DNA of 41,798 bases from Gemmatimonadaceae bacterium (GCA_036504815.1 DASXUN010000005.1:1-41798); one strand, 5' to 3'; positions 23,548-37,710 are shown, numbered from the stretch's first letter. Notes: generated from the letters alone by a model not told the origin. A program made the numbers and translations.

Positions 23548-24549
23548 TCAGTATCCGCGTGTGCGGTCTACGGCCCAGCGTGGCACGCGTCCCTGCTCGA
23601 CGTCGGCAAGGCATTCGAGGAACCCGTCCACGGCTCCGGCGACGGTCGTGGGCCCGGCGCAATGCGGCGAGATCAGCACGCGCGCATGATCCCAGAGGGG
23701 AGAATCAGGCGGCAGCGGCTCCACCGCGAACACGTCGAGCGCGGCGCCGCGCAGCCACCCCTGCAGGAGCGCGCCGGGCAGCGCATCCTCGGCGACCACC
23801 GACCCGCGTCCCGCATTGAGCAGCACGGCGCCACGGCATCGCGACATGACGGACGCCGAAAACAGCCCGCGCGTGGACGGCGTGTCGGGCAGGGCAAGAA
23901 TGATCCAGTCCACATCGGAGACGAGTTCCGCGAGGGCGCCGACCGCATGCATTGCGCGGAATGGTGATGCGTTGCCGAGCGCGCGAGGTGCGGCACGTGG
24001 GGTGCCCGAACGCGAGACACCGTCCACCGTGACGCCAAGCGCTGCGAGCTTCGCGGCGATGGCGCTCCCGAGGTCGCCGGTGCCCACCACGAGCGCGCGC
24101 GTGCCCGCTACCAGCGGCACGTCGCGCGGCGCCCATCGATGCTCGTGCTGCGCCGCCGCCAAGTCGAACAGCTGGTGCTGAAACGCGAAGATCCGCGCGA
24201 CCGCCCACTCGGCGATGGCCGGTCCGAACGATTCCGGCGTGCGCGTCAGCAGGATGCTCGGATCGAGTCCGGGTGGCGCCAGCCAGGCATCCACGCCGGC
24301 CCCCGTGCAGTGCACCCACCGTACGCCGCCCAGCGCCGTCGCGTGCGGTGGCCGCTTGAAGCCGACGTACGTGTCCGCCCACGCGAGATCCTCGGCGGTC
24401 ACCTCGGTGTGGAGGGCGCCGCGGCATTCCAGGGCCGGACGCGCCGCGCGCAGCGCCGCGACAATCGCCTCGTGGGAGCGCGTCGCGACGAGGACGCGAT
24501 GCGGCGCGCCGGCCGGCACGGGCGCGCCCGCCGGCACGCCGTCGCTCAT
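23548..24549 (-). CDS. D-isomer-specific 2-hydroxyacid dehydrogenase family protein
   Basis: 333 residues. The catalytic/cofactor layout is typical: a Rossmann segment ALVVGTGDLGSAIAAKLAALG (GxGxxG) then the D-2-hydroxyacid dehydrogenase triad: Arg in LLNAGRGSVV, Glu in VFAVEPLPPDSPLW and His in LISPHCAG. Upstream is the substrate-domain text VRWVHCTGAGVDAW. It interconverts a 2-keto acid and a 2-hydroxy acid with NAD(P)H. The substrate is not evident, with glyoxylate/hydroxypyruvate or phosphoglycerate-type acids being usual. ATG 24549 overlaps the stop of the c-di-GMP phosphodiesterase as ATGA, so it belongs to the signalling operon by translation, an odd pairing. Confidence 0.9.
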   Translation of the reverse strand: MSDGVPAGAPVPAGAPHRVLVATRSHEAIVAALRAARPALECRGALHTEVTAEDLAWADTYVGFKRPPHATALGGVRWVHCTGAGVDAWLAPPGLDPSILLTRTPESFGPAIAEWAVARIFAFQHQLFDLAAAQHEHRWAPRDVPLVAGTRALVVGTGDLGSAIAAKLAALGVTVDGVSRSGTPRAAPRALGNASPFRAMHAVGALAELVSDVDWIILALPDTPSTRGLFSASVMSRCRGAVLLNAGRGSVVAEDALPGALLQGWLRGAALDVFAVEPLPPDSPLWDHARVLISPHCAGPTTVAGAVDGFLECLADVEQGRVPRWAVDRTRGY

Positions 24550-25742
24550 TGGGGAATGAGCGCGCCGAGGTGCTGCGTCCACCCCGCGTGCCAGGTGTTG
24601 AACGTCTCCGCGGGCATCGGCCTGGCAATGAAGTACCCCTGCGCGATGTCGCACCCCGCGGCGCGCATCTGCTGCCAGTCGGTGAAGACCTCGACGCCCT
24701 CCGCGACGGTCGTCAGGCCAAGCTGTCGCGCCATCCCGAGGCTCGCTTCGACAATGGCGCGCGCCGACGCGTCGCGATCGGCGCCGTGCACGAAGCCGCG
24801 ATCGATCTTCAACTCGTCGAATGGAATGTTGCGAAGCTGCGCGAGCGAGGAGTGCCCGGTGCCGAAATCGTCGATCGAAAGGCCAATGTGCTTCAGGCGC
24901 AGGCGCGTGAGAATGTCGAGTGCCATCACGACGTTGGTCATCAGCCGCGTCTCCGTCACTTCGAGGACGAGCTGACGGTTCGACACCCCCGCGTCGCGGA
25001 GGGCGCCCTCGACAAAGTCGGGGAAGTCGAGCGCGGCGAGATTGTCCATCGAGACGTTCACGGCGACGACGATGGCCGAGCCTTCGTCAAGCCAGGCCCG
25101 CGCCTGCCGCAACGCGGCCAGCAGCACGACACGCGTGAGCGCATCGATCAGCCGGTGCTCCTCGGCGACGCCGATGAACTGGTCGGGGTAGACGAGCCCG
25201 TCCTGTGGATGCTGCCAGCGCACGAGCGTCTCGACGCCGACCACCTTGCCGGTGGCGAGCTCCACCTTGGGCTGGTAGTGGTTCACGAGCTCGCCGCCGT
25301 CGATGGCCCGCGCGATCTCCTGCGGCCCGTAGGTCTTCCGCGGTGCGCGGGGCGGAGCCTTGGGCGCCGGCGCCGGCGCTTCAACGAGGGCGCGCAGCCG
25401 GTCCGGAGCCACCGGCTTGTTCATCGCGCCGCGCACGTCGAGCGCGTGGGCCTTCGCCAGCGTGGAAGCCGTCTGCAGGATGCGATCGTCCTCGCCGCTG
25501 ACGAGGATCAGCCCGCCGGAGTACTTGAGGCGCGCCAGGTGGCGGACGAACTCGATCCCATCCATCTCGGGCATCTGCAGGTCCAGCAGGATCAGCTCCG
25601 CCGCGTGCACGTCGGCTTCGAGCGCCCGCACCGCCGCCATCGCATGCTCGTGCGTCGTGACCTCGCTGAAGCCGAGCGTCTGCAGCTGGCGGCTGACGAG
25701 GCGAAGCGCGAACGGTTCGTCGTCGATGACGAAGATCTTCAT
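24546..25742 (-). CDS. Response regulator with EAL domain (c-di-GMP phosphodiesterase)
   Basis: 398 residues: receiver domain (1-115) with D54 in LILLDLQMPEMDG, acidic pocket IDDE (6-9) and K109, then a Pro/Ala linker and an EAL domain (about 138-395). The EAL signature itself reads ETL (E171). The other catalytic residues are intact: N229 (VAVNVS), E261/E264 (LEVTE), DDFGTGHSSL (D291, D292), K312 (KIDRGF) and E348/E351 (AEGVE). This REC-EAL layout and size match RocR of Pseudomonas aeruginosa. It probably lowers c-di-GMP when phosphorylated. It is 31 bases downstream of the giant hybrid kinase, its likely partner, and coupled to the dehydrogenase gene. Confidence 0.95.
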   Translation of the reverse strand: MKIFVIDDEPFALRLVSRQLQTLGFSEVTTHEHAMAAVRALEADVHAAELILLDLQMPEMDGIEFVRHLARLKYSGGLILVSGEDDRILQTASTLAKAHALDVRGAMNKPVAPDRLRALVEAPAPAPKAPPRAPRKTYGPQEIARAIDGGELVNHYQPKVELATGKVVGVETLVRWQHPQDGLVYPDQFIGVAEEHRLIDALTRVVLLAALRQARAWLDEGSAIVVAVNVSMDNLAALDFPDFVEGALRDAGVSNRQLVLEVTETRLMTNVVMALDILTRLRLKHIGLSIDDFGTGHSSLAQLRNIPFDELKIDRGFVHGADRDASARAIVEASLGMARQLGLTTVAEGVEVFTDWQQMRAAGCDIAQGYFIARPMPAETFNTWHAGWTQHLGALIPQ

Positions 25743-25773
25743 GCGAGCGGGTTCCGGTGGGCCGGCGAGAGGG

Positions 25774-31488
<5,715 letters not shown>

Positions 31489-31532
31489 GGAAGACGGTTA
31501 TTCACGCGGCGGAAGCCACCGAGTGTATGAAC

Positions 31533-31538
31533 ATCATA
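31533..31538 (-). promoter_or_regulatory. Possible -10 element for the hybrid kinase operon
   Basis: TATGAT on the minus strand (five of six to consensus) lies 45 bases before the GTG start in a gap between divergent genes. The -35 region (TCCTTG at 17-base spacing) is poor, so this is only a candidate. Confidence 0.3.
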
Positions 31539-31649
31539 TGAGTACGCGCGGCGGGCAAGGAAAGAGGTCGCGCGTACCGCGACGGCACGGCGCGGCGGGT
31601 TCGCGGGACAACTTGTCCCAGCGGACGGCGGGGCGCATCTTCCCGCGCC

Positions 31650-32621
31650 ATGGAAACGCGCGCATTCGGACGGACGGGATGGCCGGTGTCGTCGCTCGGC
31701 TACGGGATGTGGGGACTGGCCAATTGGTCGGGCTCCGATGCGGACGCGGTGTGGCAGGCTCTCGAGGCGGCCGTCGCGTCCGGTGTCAACTTCTTCGACA
31801 CGGCGTGGGGCTACGGACGTGGTGCGAGCGAGCGGATACTCGGCGAGCTCGTGCGGGCGCACCCCGAGCGGCGTCTCTATACCGCCACGAAGCTGCCGCC
31901 CCGGAACCTGCAGTGGCCCTCGCGCCGCGAGTTCACGCTGGACGAGTGTTTTCCGCCCGACCACATCCGCGAATACGCCGAGAAATCGCTGGCGAACCTC
32001 GGACTGCCGCGCGTGGACCTCCTGCAGTTCCACGTGTGGGAGGACGGCTGGGCCCGCGACGAACGCTGGCAGCGCGCCATGGATGACCTGCGCCGCGAGG
32101 GGCTCATTGGCGCCGTCGGCGTGAGCGTCAACCGCTGGGAACCGGTCAATTGCCTCGACACGCTGCGCACGGGGCTCGTCGACGCCGTGCAGGTGATCTA
32201 CAACGTCTTCGATCAGGCGCCGGAGGACGCGCTCTTCGCCGAATGCCAGGCACGGGGCGTCGGCATCATCGCGCGCGTCCCGTTCGACGAAGGGTCGCTG
32301 GCGGGACAGGTCACGGCCGACTCCGTCTTTCCCGAGGGCGACTTCCGTCGCATCTACTTTGGGCCGGAGAACCTCGCGCCCACCGTGGCGCGCGTGGCGG
32401 CGCTGCGCGCCGACCTGCCCGAGGGCGTGACGCTCCCGGAGGTCGCGCTCCGCTTCTGCCTGTCGCACGCCGCGGTGCAGACCGTGATCCCCGGCATGCG
32501 GCGGCCGGCGCACGTGCAGGCCAATGTCGCCGCCGTCCAGCGCGGGCCGCTGCCGGCCGAGCTCCTCGCGCGCCTGCGCGCTCATCGCTGGGATCGCACG
32601 CCGACGGCGTGGAGTCTCTAG
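31650..32621 (+). CDS. Aldo/keto reductase
   Basis: 323 residues with the AKR tetrad in place: D50 in VNFFDTAWGYG, Y55, K81 in TATKLPP and H128 in DLLQFHVWED. The family TIM-barrel segments GAVGVSVNRWEP, VQVIYNVFDQAPE and the cofactor loop TVIPGMRRPAHVQANV are present. These cytoplasmic NADPH enzymes reduce aldehydes or ketones. The substrate is not evident. ATG 31650 fits the first strand (METRAFGRTGWPVSSLGYGMW). Its TAG stop overlaps that of the convergent amino-acid dehydrogenase in the tetranucleotide CTAG. Confidence 0.92.
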   Translation: METRAFGRTGWPVSSLGYGMWGLANWSGSDADAVWQALEAAVASGVNFFDTAWGYGRGASERILGELVRAHPERRLYTATKLPPRNLQWPSRREFTLDECFPPDHIREYAEKSLANLGLPRVDLLQFHVWEDGWARDERWQRAMDDLRREGLIGAVGVSVNRWEPVNCLDTLRTGLVDAVQVIYNVFDQAPEDALFAECQARGVGIIARVPFDEGSLAGQVTADSVFPEGDFRRIYFGPENLAPTVARVAALRADLPEGVTLPEVALRFCLSHAAVQTVIPGMRRPAHVQANVAAVQRGPLPAELLARLRAHRWDRTPTAWSL

Positions 32622-33811
32622 TACAGCGCCTGCATCGCCTGCGCCATCGTCTGCTCGTATCCGCCCTCGATCACGAAGCGGGTCGCCTTCTCACCCGGCG
32701 CTTCCAGCGCCCGTGCCGCCTCGTACATCGCGGCCAGCGTGAATTCGTCGCCCGCCAGGTGGCACAGGTACTCCTCGGCCGCCGTGAGATATCCCATCAT
32801 GCCGGCGCATTCGCAGGGGCAGAAGACCTTCTTCGCCCGGCGCAGCACGTCCTCGTCCTCCGGATTGGGCATGACGAGGTTCTCTGAGCCATTGATCACG
32901 CGCAGGCGGTCGTTCGCCGCGCAGAGCGCCACCGTCGCCGAATCGAGCGATCCGCCCGCGGCGTTGAGCACCAGCGCATCCATCGGTTGCCTGAGGAAAT
33001 CCGCCTTGCCCTCCGCCGGCCAGCACTTCACGCCGCGCGCCTCGAGGGCGGCGCGAATGCTCGCCTTGGCTTCCACGACGAGCGGCGTCGCGCCATCCTC
33101 GAGCAGGTGGTCGATGATGTGGAGGCCGATGTTCCCGGCGCCGATGAGGCCGACCACCGCCTGCTTGAGCGGAATGCCCGCCCCCTTGAGCTGCCCGACG
33201 AGCATCCAGTAGTTGCCCTCGGCGGTCGGCGCGCCCGTGTCCGAGATGACGCTCCCCTTGTAGTGCGCGTTGAGGTAGTGCAGGGACCCCGTCTTGCCGT
33301 CGCTCATCACGCCATGCCCGAGATCCTGGCCGGTCGTGAGGAAGAAGCCGGTCTTCTCCACGTCCTGGAAGCACTCGATGGCGAAGTCGAGCAGCTCACG
33401 GTCGCGCGGCTCGCCGACGCGCGAACCGGGTGTCGGTTGCATCACGCACTTGCCGCCGACGATGCGCGAGAAATCGCGCTTTACGTGCGGGCCGCCCACC
33501 TTGAGCAGGCGCGACCAGTACACCTTCTCGTCCATCCCGATGGCGAGGTCGATCGCCTCGTGATCCGGATTCCAGCCGGGGATGCTCGTGCGGCTTTCCG
33601 GCGCAATGCGGAAGCCGCCCAGCGACAGCATGCGCGACTCCGGCTGCGCGTGCGTGGCGATGCTCAGCGTCCAGGGTTCCGAGGTGTGCTGGTACCGATA
33701 CACCCACACCTTGGCGGTCGGATGGCGGCCAATCTCCGGCGCCAGTTTCATCGTCTCCTCGGGGGAGAGCACGGTCTTCGTATACGCAGGCATGATTTCG
33801 GTTGCGGACAT
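32618..33811 (-). CDS. Glu/Leu/Phe/Val (ELFV) family amino-acid dehydrogenase
   Basis: 397 residues. The ELFV catalytic core aligns by motif with leucine/phenylalanine dehydrogenase: AIDLAIGMDEK (K96; family GMxxK), VGGKCVM (K121; family GGGKxV, the catalytic Lys) and TTGQDLGHGV (D163; family catalytic Asp). The NAD-binding fold shows GLIGAGNIGLHIIDHLLEDGA (224-229) and acidic E247. Between the two Lys motifs is an insertion of about 14 residues (WSRLLKVGGPHVKRDF). The C-terminal half has VINGSENLVMPNPEDEDVL and the unusual Cys run KVFCPCECAGMMG. It probably deaminates an amino acid oxidatively to a 2-keto acid. Divergence from hppD-hmgA hints at phenylalanine or tyrosine, by inference. ATG 33811 or 33793 are the start candidates. 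Confidence 0.82.
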   Translation of the reverse strand: MSATEIMPAYTKTVLSPEETMKLAPEIGRHPTAKVWVYRYQHTSEPWTLSIATHAQPESRMLSLGGFRIAPESRTSIPGWNPDHEAIDLAIGMDEKVYWSRLLKVGGPHVKRDFSRIVGGKCVMQPTPGSRVGEPRDRELLDFAIECFQDVEKTGFFLTTGQDLGHGVMSDGKTGSLHYLNAHYKGSVISDTGAPTAEGNYWMLVGQLKGAGIPLKQAVVGLIGAGNIGLHIIDHLLEDGATPLVVEAKASIRAALEARGVKCWPAEGKADFLRQPMDALVLNAAGGSLDSATVALCAANDRLRVINGSENLVMPNPEDEDVLRRAKKVFCPCECAGMMGYLTAAEEYLCHLAGDEFTLAAMYEAARALEAPGEKATRFVIEGGYEQTMAQAMQALY

Positions 33812-34143
33812 GGGAAACACTAAGGTAGAGGGTGCGCCTGAATTGTCGAATCCTGGACGCGGCAATACATTGGGCAGTCCCCCTATGTCGCTGTCATCGA
33901 AACCCCCTGTAGCCGTGTGTGGCGACGTCGCCGCCGGACTGGTCGCGGGCGTCTTCACCGCGACGATGTGGGGACGGTTCTGGACGAGCGCGGCCACTGG
34001 CGCGCGCGGCCGTTGAACGGCATCGGCGCCCCGGGGTACGCTTCCCAGATGGCGCCGCGACGACGCCCTGCCCGGGGCGATTGTCGAAATCCGCCCGTAG
34101 ATGATTGGATGCACTCCCGTTTTCCGTCTCCAGTCCGCCCCCC
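33812..34143. other. 332-bp divergent intergenic region (ELFV dehydrogenase / hppD)
   Basis: This is the shared control region of the dehydrogenase (minus) and hppD (plus). On the minus strand TTCGAC, 17 bases, then TACCTT could be a weak promoter ending close to the dehydrogenase ATG. On the plus strand no convincing -10/-35 or operator palindrome was found. A 43-codon plus-strand frame from 33885 with a hydrophobic stretch exists but has no ribosome site or recognised homology, so it is not called. Confidence 0.5.
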
Positions 34144-35256
34144 ATGCCCCCCCTGACCGCCCCCAGCGCCGACACCTTCCCGATCAACGGGACGGATTAC
34201 ATCGAGCTCTTCGTCGGCAACGCCAAGCAGAGTTCGCTCTACTACCGTGCCGCGTTCGGATTCCAGCTGATCGGGTACCGCGGCCCCGAAACGGGGTCGC
34301 GCGATCGCGCCTCGTACCTGCTCCAGCAGGACAAGATCCGGATCGTGCTGACTACGCCGATCCATCCCGAGGGACCCATCGCCGACCACATCCGGCTGCA
34401 CGGCGACGGCGTGAAGGACCTGGCGTTCTGGGTGGATGACGCGCGCGACGCGTACGCCAAGGCGATTGGACGCGGCGCCGAGTCGGTGCACGGTCCGGAG
34501 GTGCTTGCCGACGGCGACGGCGAGGTCGTGATGGCCGCAATCAGGACGTACGGCGACACCATCCATTCCCTCGTGGAGCGCCGCAACTACCGCGGACTCT
34601 TCCTCCCCGGATTCCGCGCCCTGACGCCGGAGTACGCGCCGCCGCCCGTGGGGCTCAAGTACGTGGACCACTGCGTCGGCAACGTCGAGCTGGGCAAGAT
34701 GAATGACTGGGTGCAGTTCTATTCCAACGTGCTCGGCTTCTTCAATCTCCTCACCTTCGACGACAAGGACATCAACACGGAATACTCGGCGCTGATGTCC
34801 AAGGTGATGAGCAACGGCAACGGGCGCATCAAGTTTCCCATCAACGAGCCGGCGACGGGGAAGAAGAAGAGCCAGATCCAGGAGTACCTCGATTTCTACC
34901 GGGGGCCGGGCGTGCAGCACATCGCCATGGCCACCGACGACATCATCGGCACGGTCAAGGCGCTGCGCGCGCGCGGCGTGGAGTTCAACCAGACGCCGAC
35001 GACGTACTACGACAACCTGCAGGCGCGCGTCGGCACGATCGACGAGGACCTCGCCACGCTGCAGGAGCTGGGCATCCTGGTCGATCGTGACGACGAGGGA
35101 TACCTGCTGCAGATCTTCACCCGGCTGGTGCAGGACCGGCCGACGCTCTTCTTCGAGATCATCCAGCGCAAGGGCGCCAGGGGGTTCGGCAAGGGAAACT
35201 TCCAGGCGCTCTTCGAGAGCATCGAGCGCGAGCAGGCGCTGCGGGGGAACCTCTAA
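34144..35256 (+). CDS. hppD: 4-hydroxyphenylpyruvate dioxygenase
   Basis: 370 residues, usual length for bacterial HPPD. It converts 4-hydroxyphenylpyruvate to homogentisate in tyrosine degradation. Two vicinal-oxygen-chelate domains are present. The Fe(II) ligands are H176 in KYVDHCVGNV, H259 in GPGVQHIAMATDD and E338 in TLFFEIIQRKG. The C-terminal helix GFGKGNFQALFESIEREQALRGNL is nearly invariant in the family. ATG 34144 (MPPLTAPSAD) is chosen over 34105, which adds 13 residues with no family support. The stop TAATG overlaps the hmgA start by one base, so the two are coupled. Confidence 0.96.
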   Translation: MPPLTAPSADTFPINGTDYIELFVGNAKQSSLYYRAAFGFQLIGYRGPETGSRDRASYLLQQDKIRIVLTTPIHPEGPIADHIRLHGDGVKDLAFWVDDARDAYAKAIGRGAESVHGPEVLADGDGEVVMAAIRTYGDTIHSLVERRNYRGLFLPGFRALTPEYAPPPVGLKYVDHCVGNVELGKMNDWVQFYSNVLGFFNLLTFDDKDINTEYSALMSKVMSNGNGRIKFPINEPATGKKKSQIQEYLDFYRGPGVQHIAMATDDIIGTVKALRARGVEFNQTPTTYYDNLQARVGTIDEDLATLQELGILVDRDDEGYLLQIFTRLVQDRPTLFFEIIQRKGARGFGKGNFQALFESIEREQALRGNL

Positions 35257-36437
35257 TGCCCTTCTATCACACGCTCGGCCAGGTGCCGCGCAAGCGGCAC
35301 ACCGTCTTCCGCCGTCCCGACGGCGGGCTCTACAGCGAGCAGCTGATGGGCAACGAGGGCTTCACCGGTCCGTCGGCGCTGCTCTACCACATCCACCCGC
35401 CCACCACGGTGTTGACTGTGCGCCGGCTGCGCGATCTGCGCTGGGAGCGGGACATGGACCTGGCGCTGCGCCACCGGCATTTCCGCACGCGCCAGCTCCC
35501 CACGGGCGGCTCGCCGACGCTGGATCGCATCCCGCTGCTCTTCAACAACGACATCGCGATGCTCTGGTCGGAGCCCGACGTCGAGGACGCGCACTTCTTC
35601 CGGAACGCGCAGGCGGACGAGGTGGTGTACCTCGCGGAGGGCGCGGGGACGCTCGAGTCGCAGTTCGGATTCCTGCCGGTGAAGCCGGGCGACTACGTGG
35701 TGCTCCCGCGTGGCATCATGCATCGCTGGCGGTTCACGTCGCCGCCCAAGATGCTGATCATGGAGAGCCGCGGTTACGTGCGGACGCCGAAGCGCTATCG
35801 CACCGAGTTCGGGCAGATCGCCGAAGGAGCGCCGTACAGCGAGCGCGATTTCCGACGGCCGACGGAACTGGTGACGTTCGACGAGATGGGCGAGTTCCCC
35901 GTGATCGTGAAGCAGTACCACGGGCTCACCGAGATGGTGCTCGACCACCATCCGTTTGACGTCGTGGGATGGGATGGCTTCTTCTATCCGTGGGCGTTCA
36001 ACATTCACGACTTCGAGCCGATCGTCGGCCGCATCCATCAGCCGCCGCCGGTGCACCAGACGTTCCAGGGTGACGGTTTCGTGATCTGCTCGTTCTGCCC
36101 GCGGCCGTACGATTTCGATCCGCAGGCAATCCCGGCGCCCTACGCGCACAGCAACGTGGATTCCGACGAGGTGCTGTTCTACGCCTCGAGCGAGTTCATG
36201 AGCCGCAAGGGCATCGAGTATGGCTCCATCACGCACCACCCCGACGGCCTGCCGCACGGCCCGCACCCGGGACGCACCGAGGCGAGCATTGGCGCGAAGC
36301 AGACGAACGAGCTGGCCGTGATGATGGATTCGTTCCGTCCGCTGCACGTGGCCAAGGCCGCGCTGCCCGCCGAGGACCCTGAGTATTACCGATCCTGGAT
36401 CGAGGGCGGGCCGGGGTTCAATCCGCCGACGAGCTGA
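35256..36437 (+). CDS. hmgA: Homogentisate 1,2-dioxygenase
   Basis: 393 residues of cupin type. It opens the ring of homogentisate to maleylacetoacetate. Family segments are seen throughout: HTVFRRPDGGLYSEQLMG, ADEVVYLAEGAGTLESQFG and WDGFFYPWAFNIHDFEPIVGRIH. The metal region HSNVDSDEVLFY... SITHHPDGLPHGPHPG carries the His, Glu and His ligands. It is shorter than the 430-445-residue proteobacterial/eukaryotic enzymes. The His-to-Glu spacing is seven residues, against six in the human enzyme, which marks a compact bacterial subtype. It follows hppD by a TAATG overlap, with a terminator hairpin after its stop. Maleylacetoacetate isomerase and fumarylacetoacetase are not in the window. Confidence 0.92.
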   Translation: MPFYHTLGQVPRKRHTVFRRPDGGLYSEQLMGNEGFTGPSALLYHIHPPTTVLTVRRLRDLRWERDMDLALRHRHFRTRQLPTGGSPTLDRIPLLFNNDIAMLWSEPDVEDAHFFRNAQADEVVYLAEGAGTLESQFGFLPVKPGDYVVLPRGIMHRWRFTSPPKMLIMESRGYVRTPKRYRTEFGQIAEGAPYSERDFRRPTELVTFDEMGEFPVIVKQYHGLTEMVLDHHPFDVVGWDGFFYPWAFNIHDFEPIVGRIHQPPPVHQTFQGDGFVICSFCPRPYDFDPQAIPAPYAHSNVDSDEVLFYASSEFMSRKGIEYGSITHHPDGLPHGPHPGRTEASIGAKQTNELAVMMDSFRPLHVAKAALPAEDPEYYRSWIEGGPGFNPPTS

Positions 36438-36445
36438 AGCACGGG

Positions 36446-36467
36446 GGCGCCGCGTACTCGCGGCGCC
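36446..36467. terminator. Hairpin terminator after hmgA
   Basis: A 9-bp perfect stem GGCGCCGCG / CGCGGCGCC with a TACT loop is followed by TGTAGTTTAA. It begins nine bases past the hmgA stop. Confidence 0.75.
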
Positions 36468-36487
36468 TGTAGTTTAAGGGGGACGCT

Positions 36488-36522
36488 CATCCGCCGTCCG
36501 CCATCTGCCATCAGCCATCTGA
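36488..36522. repeat. 7-bp tandem repeat, inverted copy of the paaA-paaB array motif
   Basis: Five heptamers (CATCCGC, CGTCCGC, CATCTGC, CATCAGC, CATCTGA) end six bases before the aminotransferase ATG. Positions 36499-36521 are the exact reverse complement of 1712-1734 (23 bases). Confidence 0.9.
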
Positions 36523-36528
36523 TTTCAT

Positions 36529-37710
36529 ATGCCTCGCCTCAGCACCCGTTTCTCGTCACTGCCGCCGTACCTGCTTGCCTCGATTCCGCAGAAGAAGCGG
36601 GACCTCATCGCGCGCGGCATGGATGTCATTGACCTCGGTGCCGGCGATGCCGACCTGCCGGCGCCGCCGAACGCCGTCGAGGCGCTCGCCGCGGCGGCAC
36701 ACGATCCCGCGATGTCGCGCTACGGGTTCGGGCTCGGCTTGCCGGCGTTCCGCGAGGCGGTCGCCGCGTGGATGGCGACACGGTTCGGCCAGCACTTCGA
36801 TCCGCTAACGGAGATTGTGCCGCTGATCGGCAGCAAGGAGGGGATCGCGCACCTCGCGCTGGCGTATCTCGAGCCGGACGACATCGCCATCATTCCCGAT
36901 CCGGGCTACCTGTCGTATCTCGGCGGCACGCTGCTCAGCAGCGCCAGCCCATATATGTATCCCATCACGCCGCGCACGAGCTTCCTCGTGGACGTCGATG
37001 AGATTCCCGCCGAGGTGCGCGCACGGGCGAAGCTGCTTTACCTCAACTACCCGAACAACCCGACCGCGGCGGTGGCCCCGCGCGACTACCTGAAGAAGGT
37101 CGTGGATTGGTGCGCCGCGCACGACATCCTGCTCGTCTACGACAACGCGTACAGCGAGATGACGTTCGATGGCTACGTCGCACCGAGCATCTTCGAGATC
37201 GACGGCGCCCGCGAGGTGGCGCTCGAGTTCCACTCCCTGTCGAAGACGTACAACATGACCGGCTGGCGCCTGGGCTGGGCCGTCGGCGCCGCGACCTTCA
37301 CCACGCCGCTGGCCAAGGTGAAGAGCTTCGTGGACACCGGGCAGTTCATGGCCTCGCAGAAAGCGGCCATCGCCGCCCTCGACAGCCATGCCGACTGGCT
37401 GCCGGGCAATCTCGCCATCTTCCGCGAGCGTCGTGACGCCGCGGTGGCCGCGTTCCGCGCCGAGGGATTCAACGTCGAGGTGCCGAAGGCGTCGATGTAC
37501 CTGTGGGTTCCGCTCCCGGCCGGAATCTCGTCGATGGAGTTCCACGAACGGCTGCTGCAGGACGAGGGCGTGGTCGTGCTCGCCGGCAAGGCGCTGGGCG
37601 AGGGGGGCGAGGGATTCTTCCGCGTCTCGTTCATCACCTCGCCGGCACGGCTGCAGGAGGCGGCGCGGCGCGCCGGGCGCGTGCTGCGGCGGATGACGAA
37701 CCAGGGCTGA
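36529..37710 (+). CDS. Class I/II PLP-dependent aminotransferase
   Basis: 393 residues, fold type I aminotransferase close to the LL-diaminopimelate/aspartate-aminotransferase-like group. Seen are the pyridoxal Lys K239 in FHSLSKTYNMTGWRLGW, the NYPNNPTAA loop (173-181, with the ring-stacking Asn), D205 in LVYDNAYSEM, Y129 in DPGYLSYLGG and R247 in GWRLGW. The start GSKEGIAHLALAY is typical of DapL-type enzymes. It probably transfers amino groups between an amino acid and 2-oxoglutarate. Position after hppD-hmgA suggests tyrosine/phenylalanine transamination, but general LL-DAP or alanine/glutamate work is equally possible. ATG 36529 has no Shine-Dalgarno; a heptamer repeat lies right before it. 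Confidence 0.9.
   Translation: MPRLSTRFSSLPPYLLASIPQKKRDLIARGMDVIDLGAGDADLPAPPNAVEALAAAAHDPAMSRYGFGLGLPAFREAVAAWMATRFGQHFDPLTEIVPLIGSKEGIAHLALAYLEPDDIAIIPDPGYLSYLGGTLLSSASPYMYPITPRTSFLVDVDEIPAEVRARAKLLYLNYPNNPTAAVAPRDYLKKVVDWCAAHDILLVYDNAYSEMTFDGYVAPSIFEIDGAREVALEFHSLSKTYNMTGWRLGWAVGAATFTTPLAKVKSFVDTGQFMASQKAAIAALDSHADWLPGNLAIFRERRDAAVAAFRAEGFNVEVPKASMYLWVPLPAGISSMEFHERLLQDEGVVVLAGKALGEGGEGFFRVSFITSPARLQEAARRAGRVLRRMTNQG

Noticed and set aside
33885-34016. A 43-codon plus-strand frame with a hydrophobic stretch in the ELFV-hppD gap
   Set aside because: No ribosome binding site or homology. Such short frames are common by chance at this GC content.
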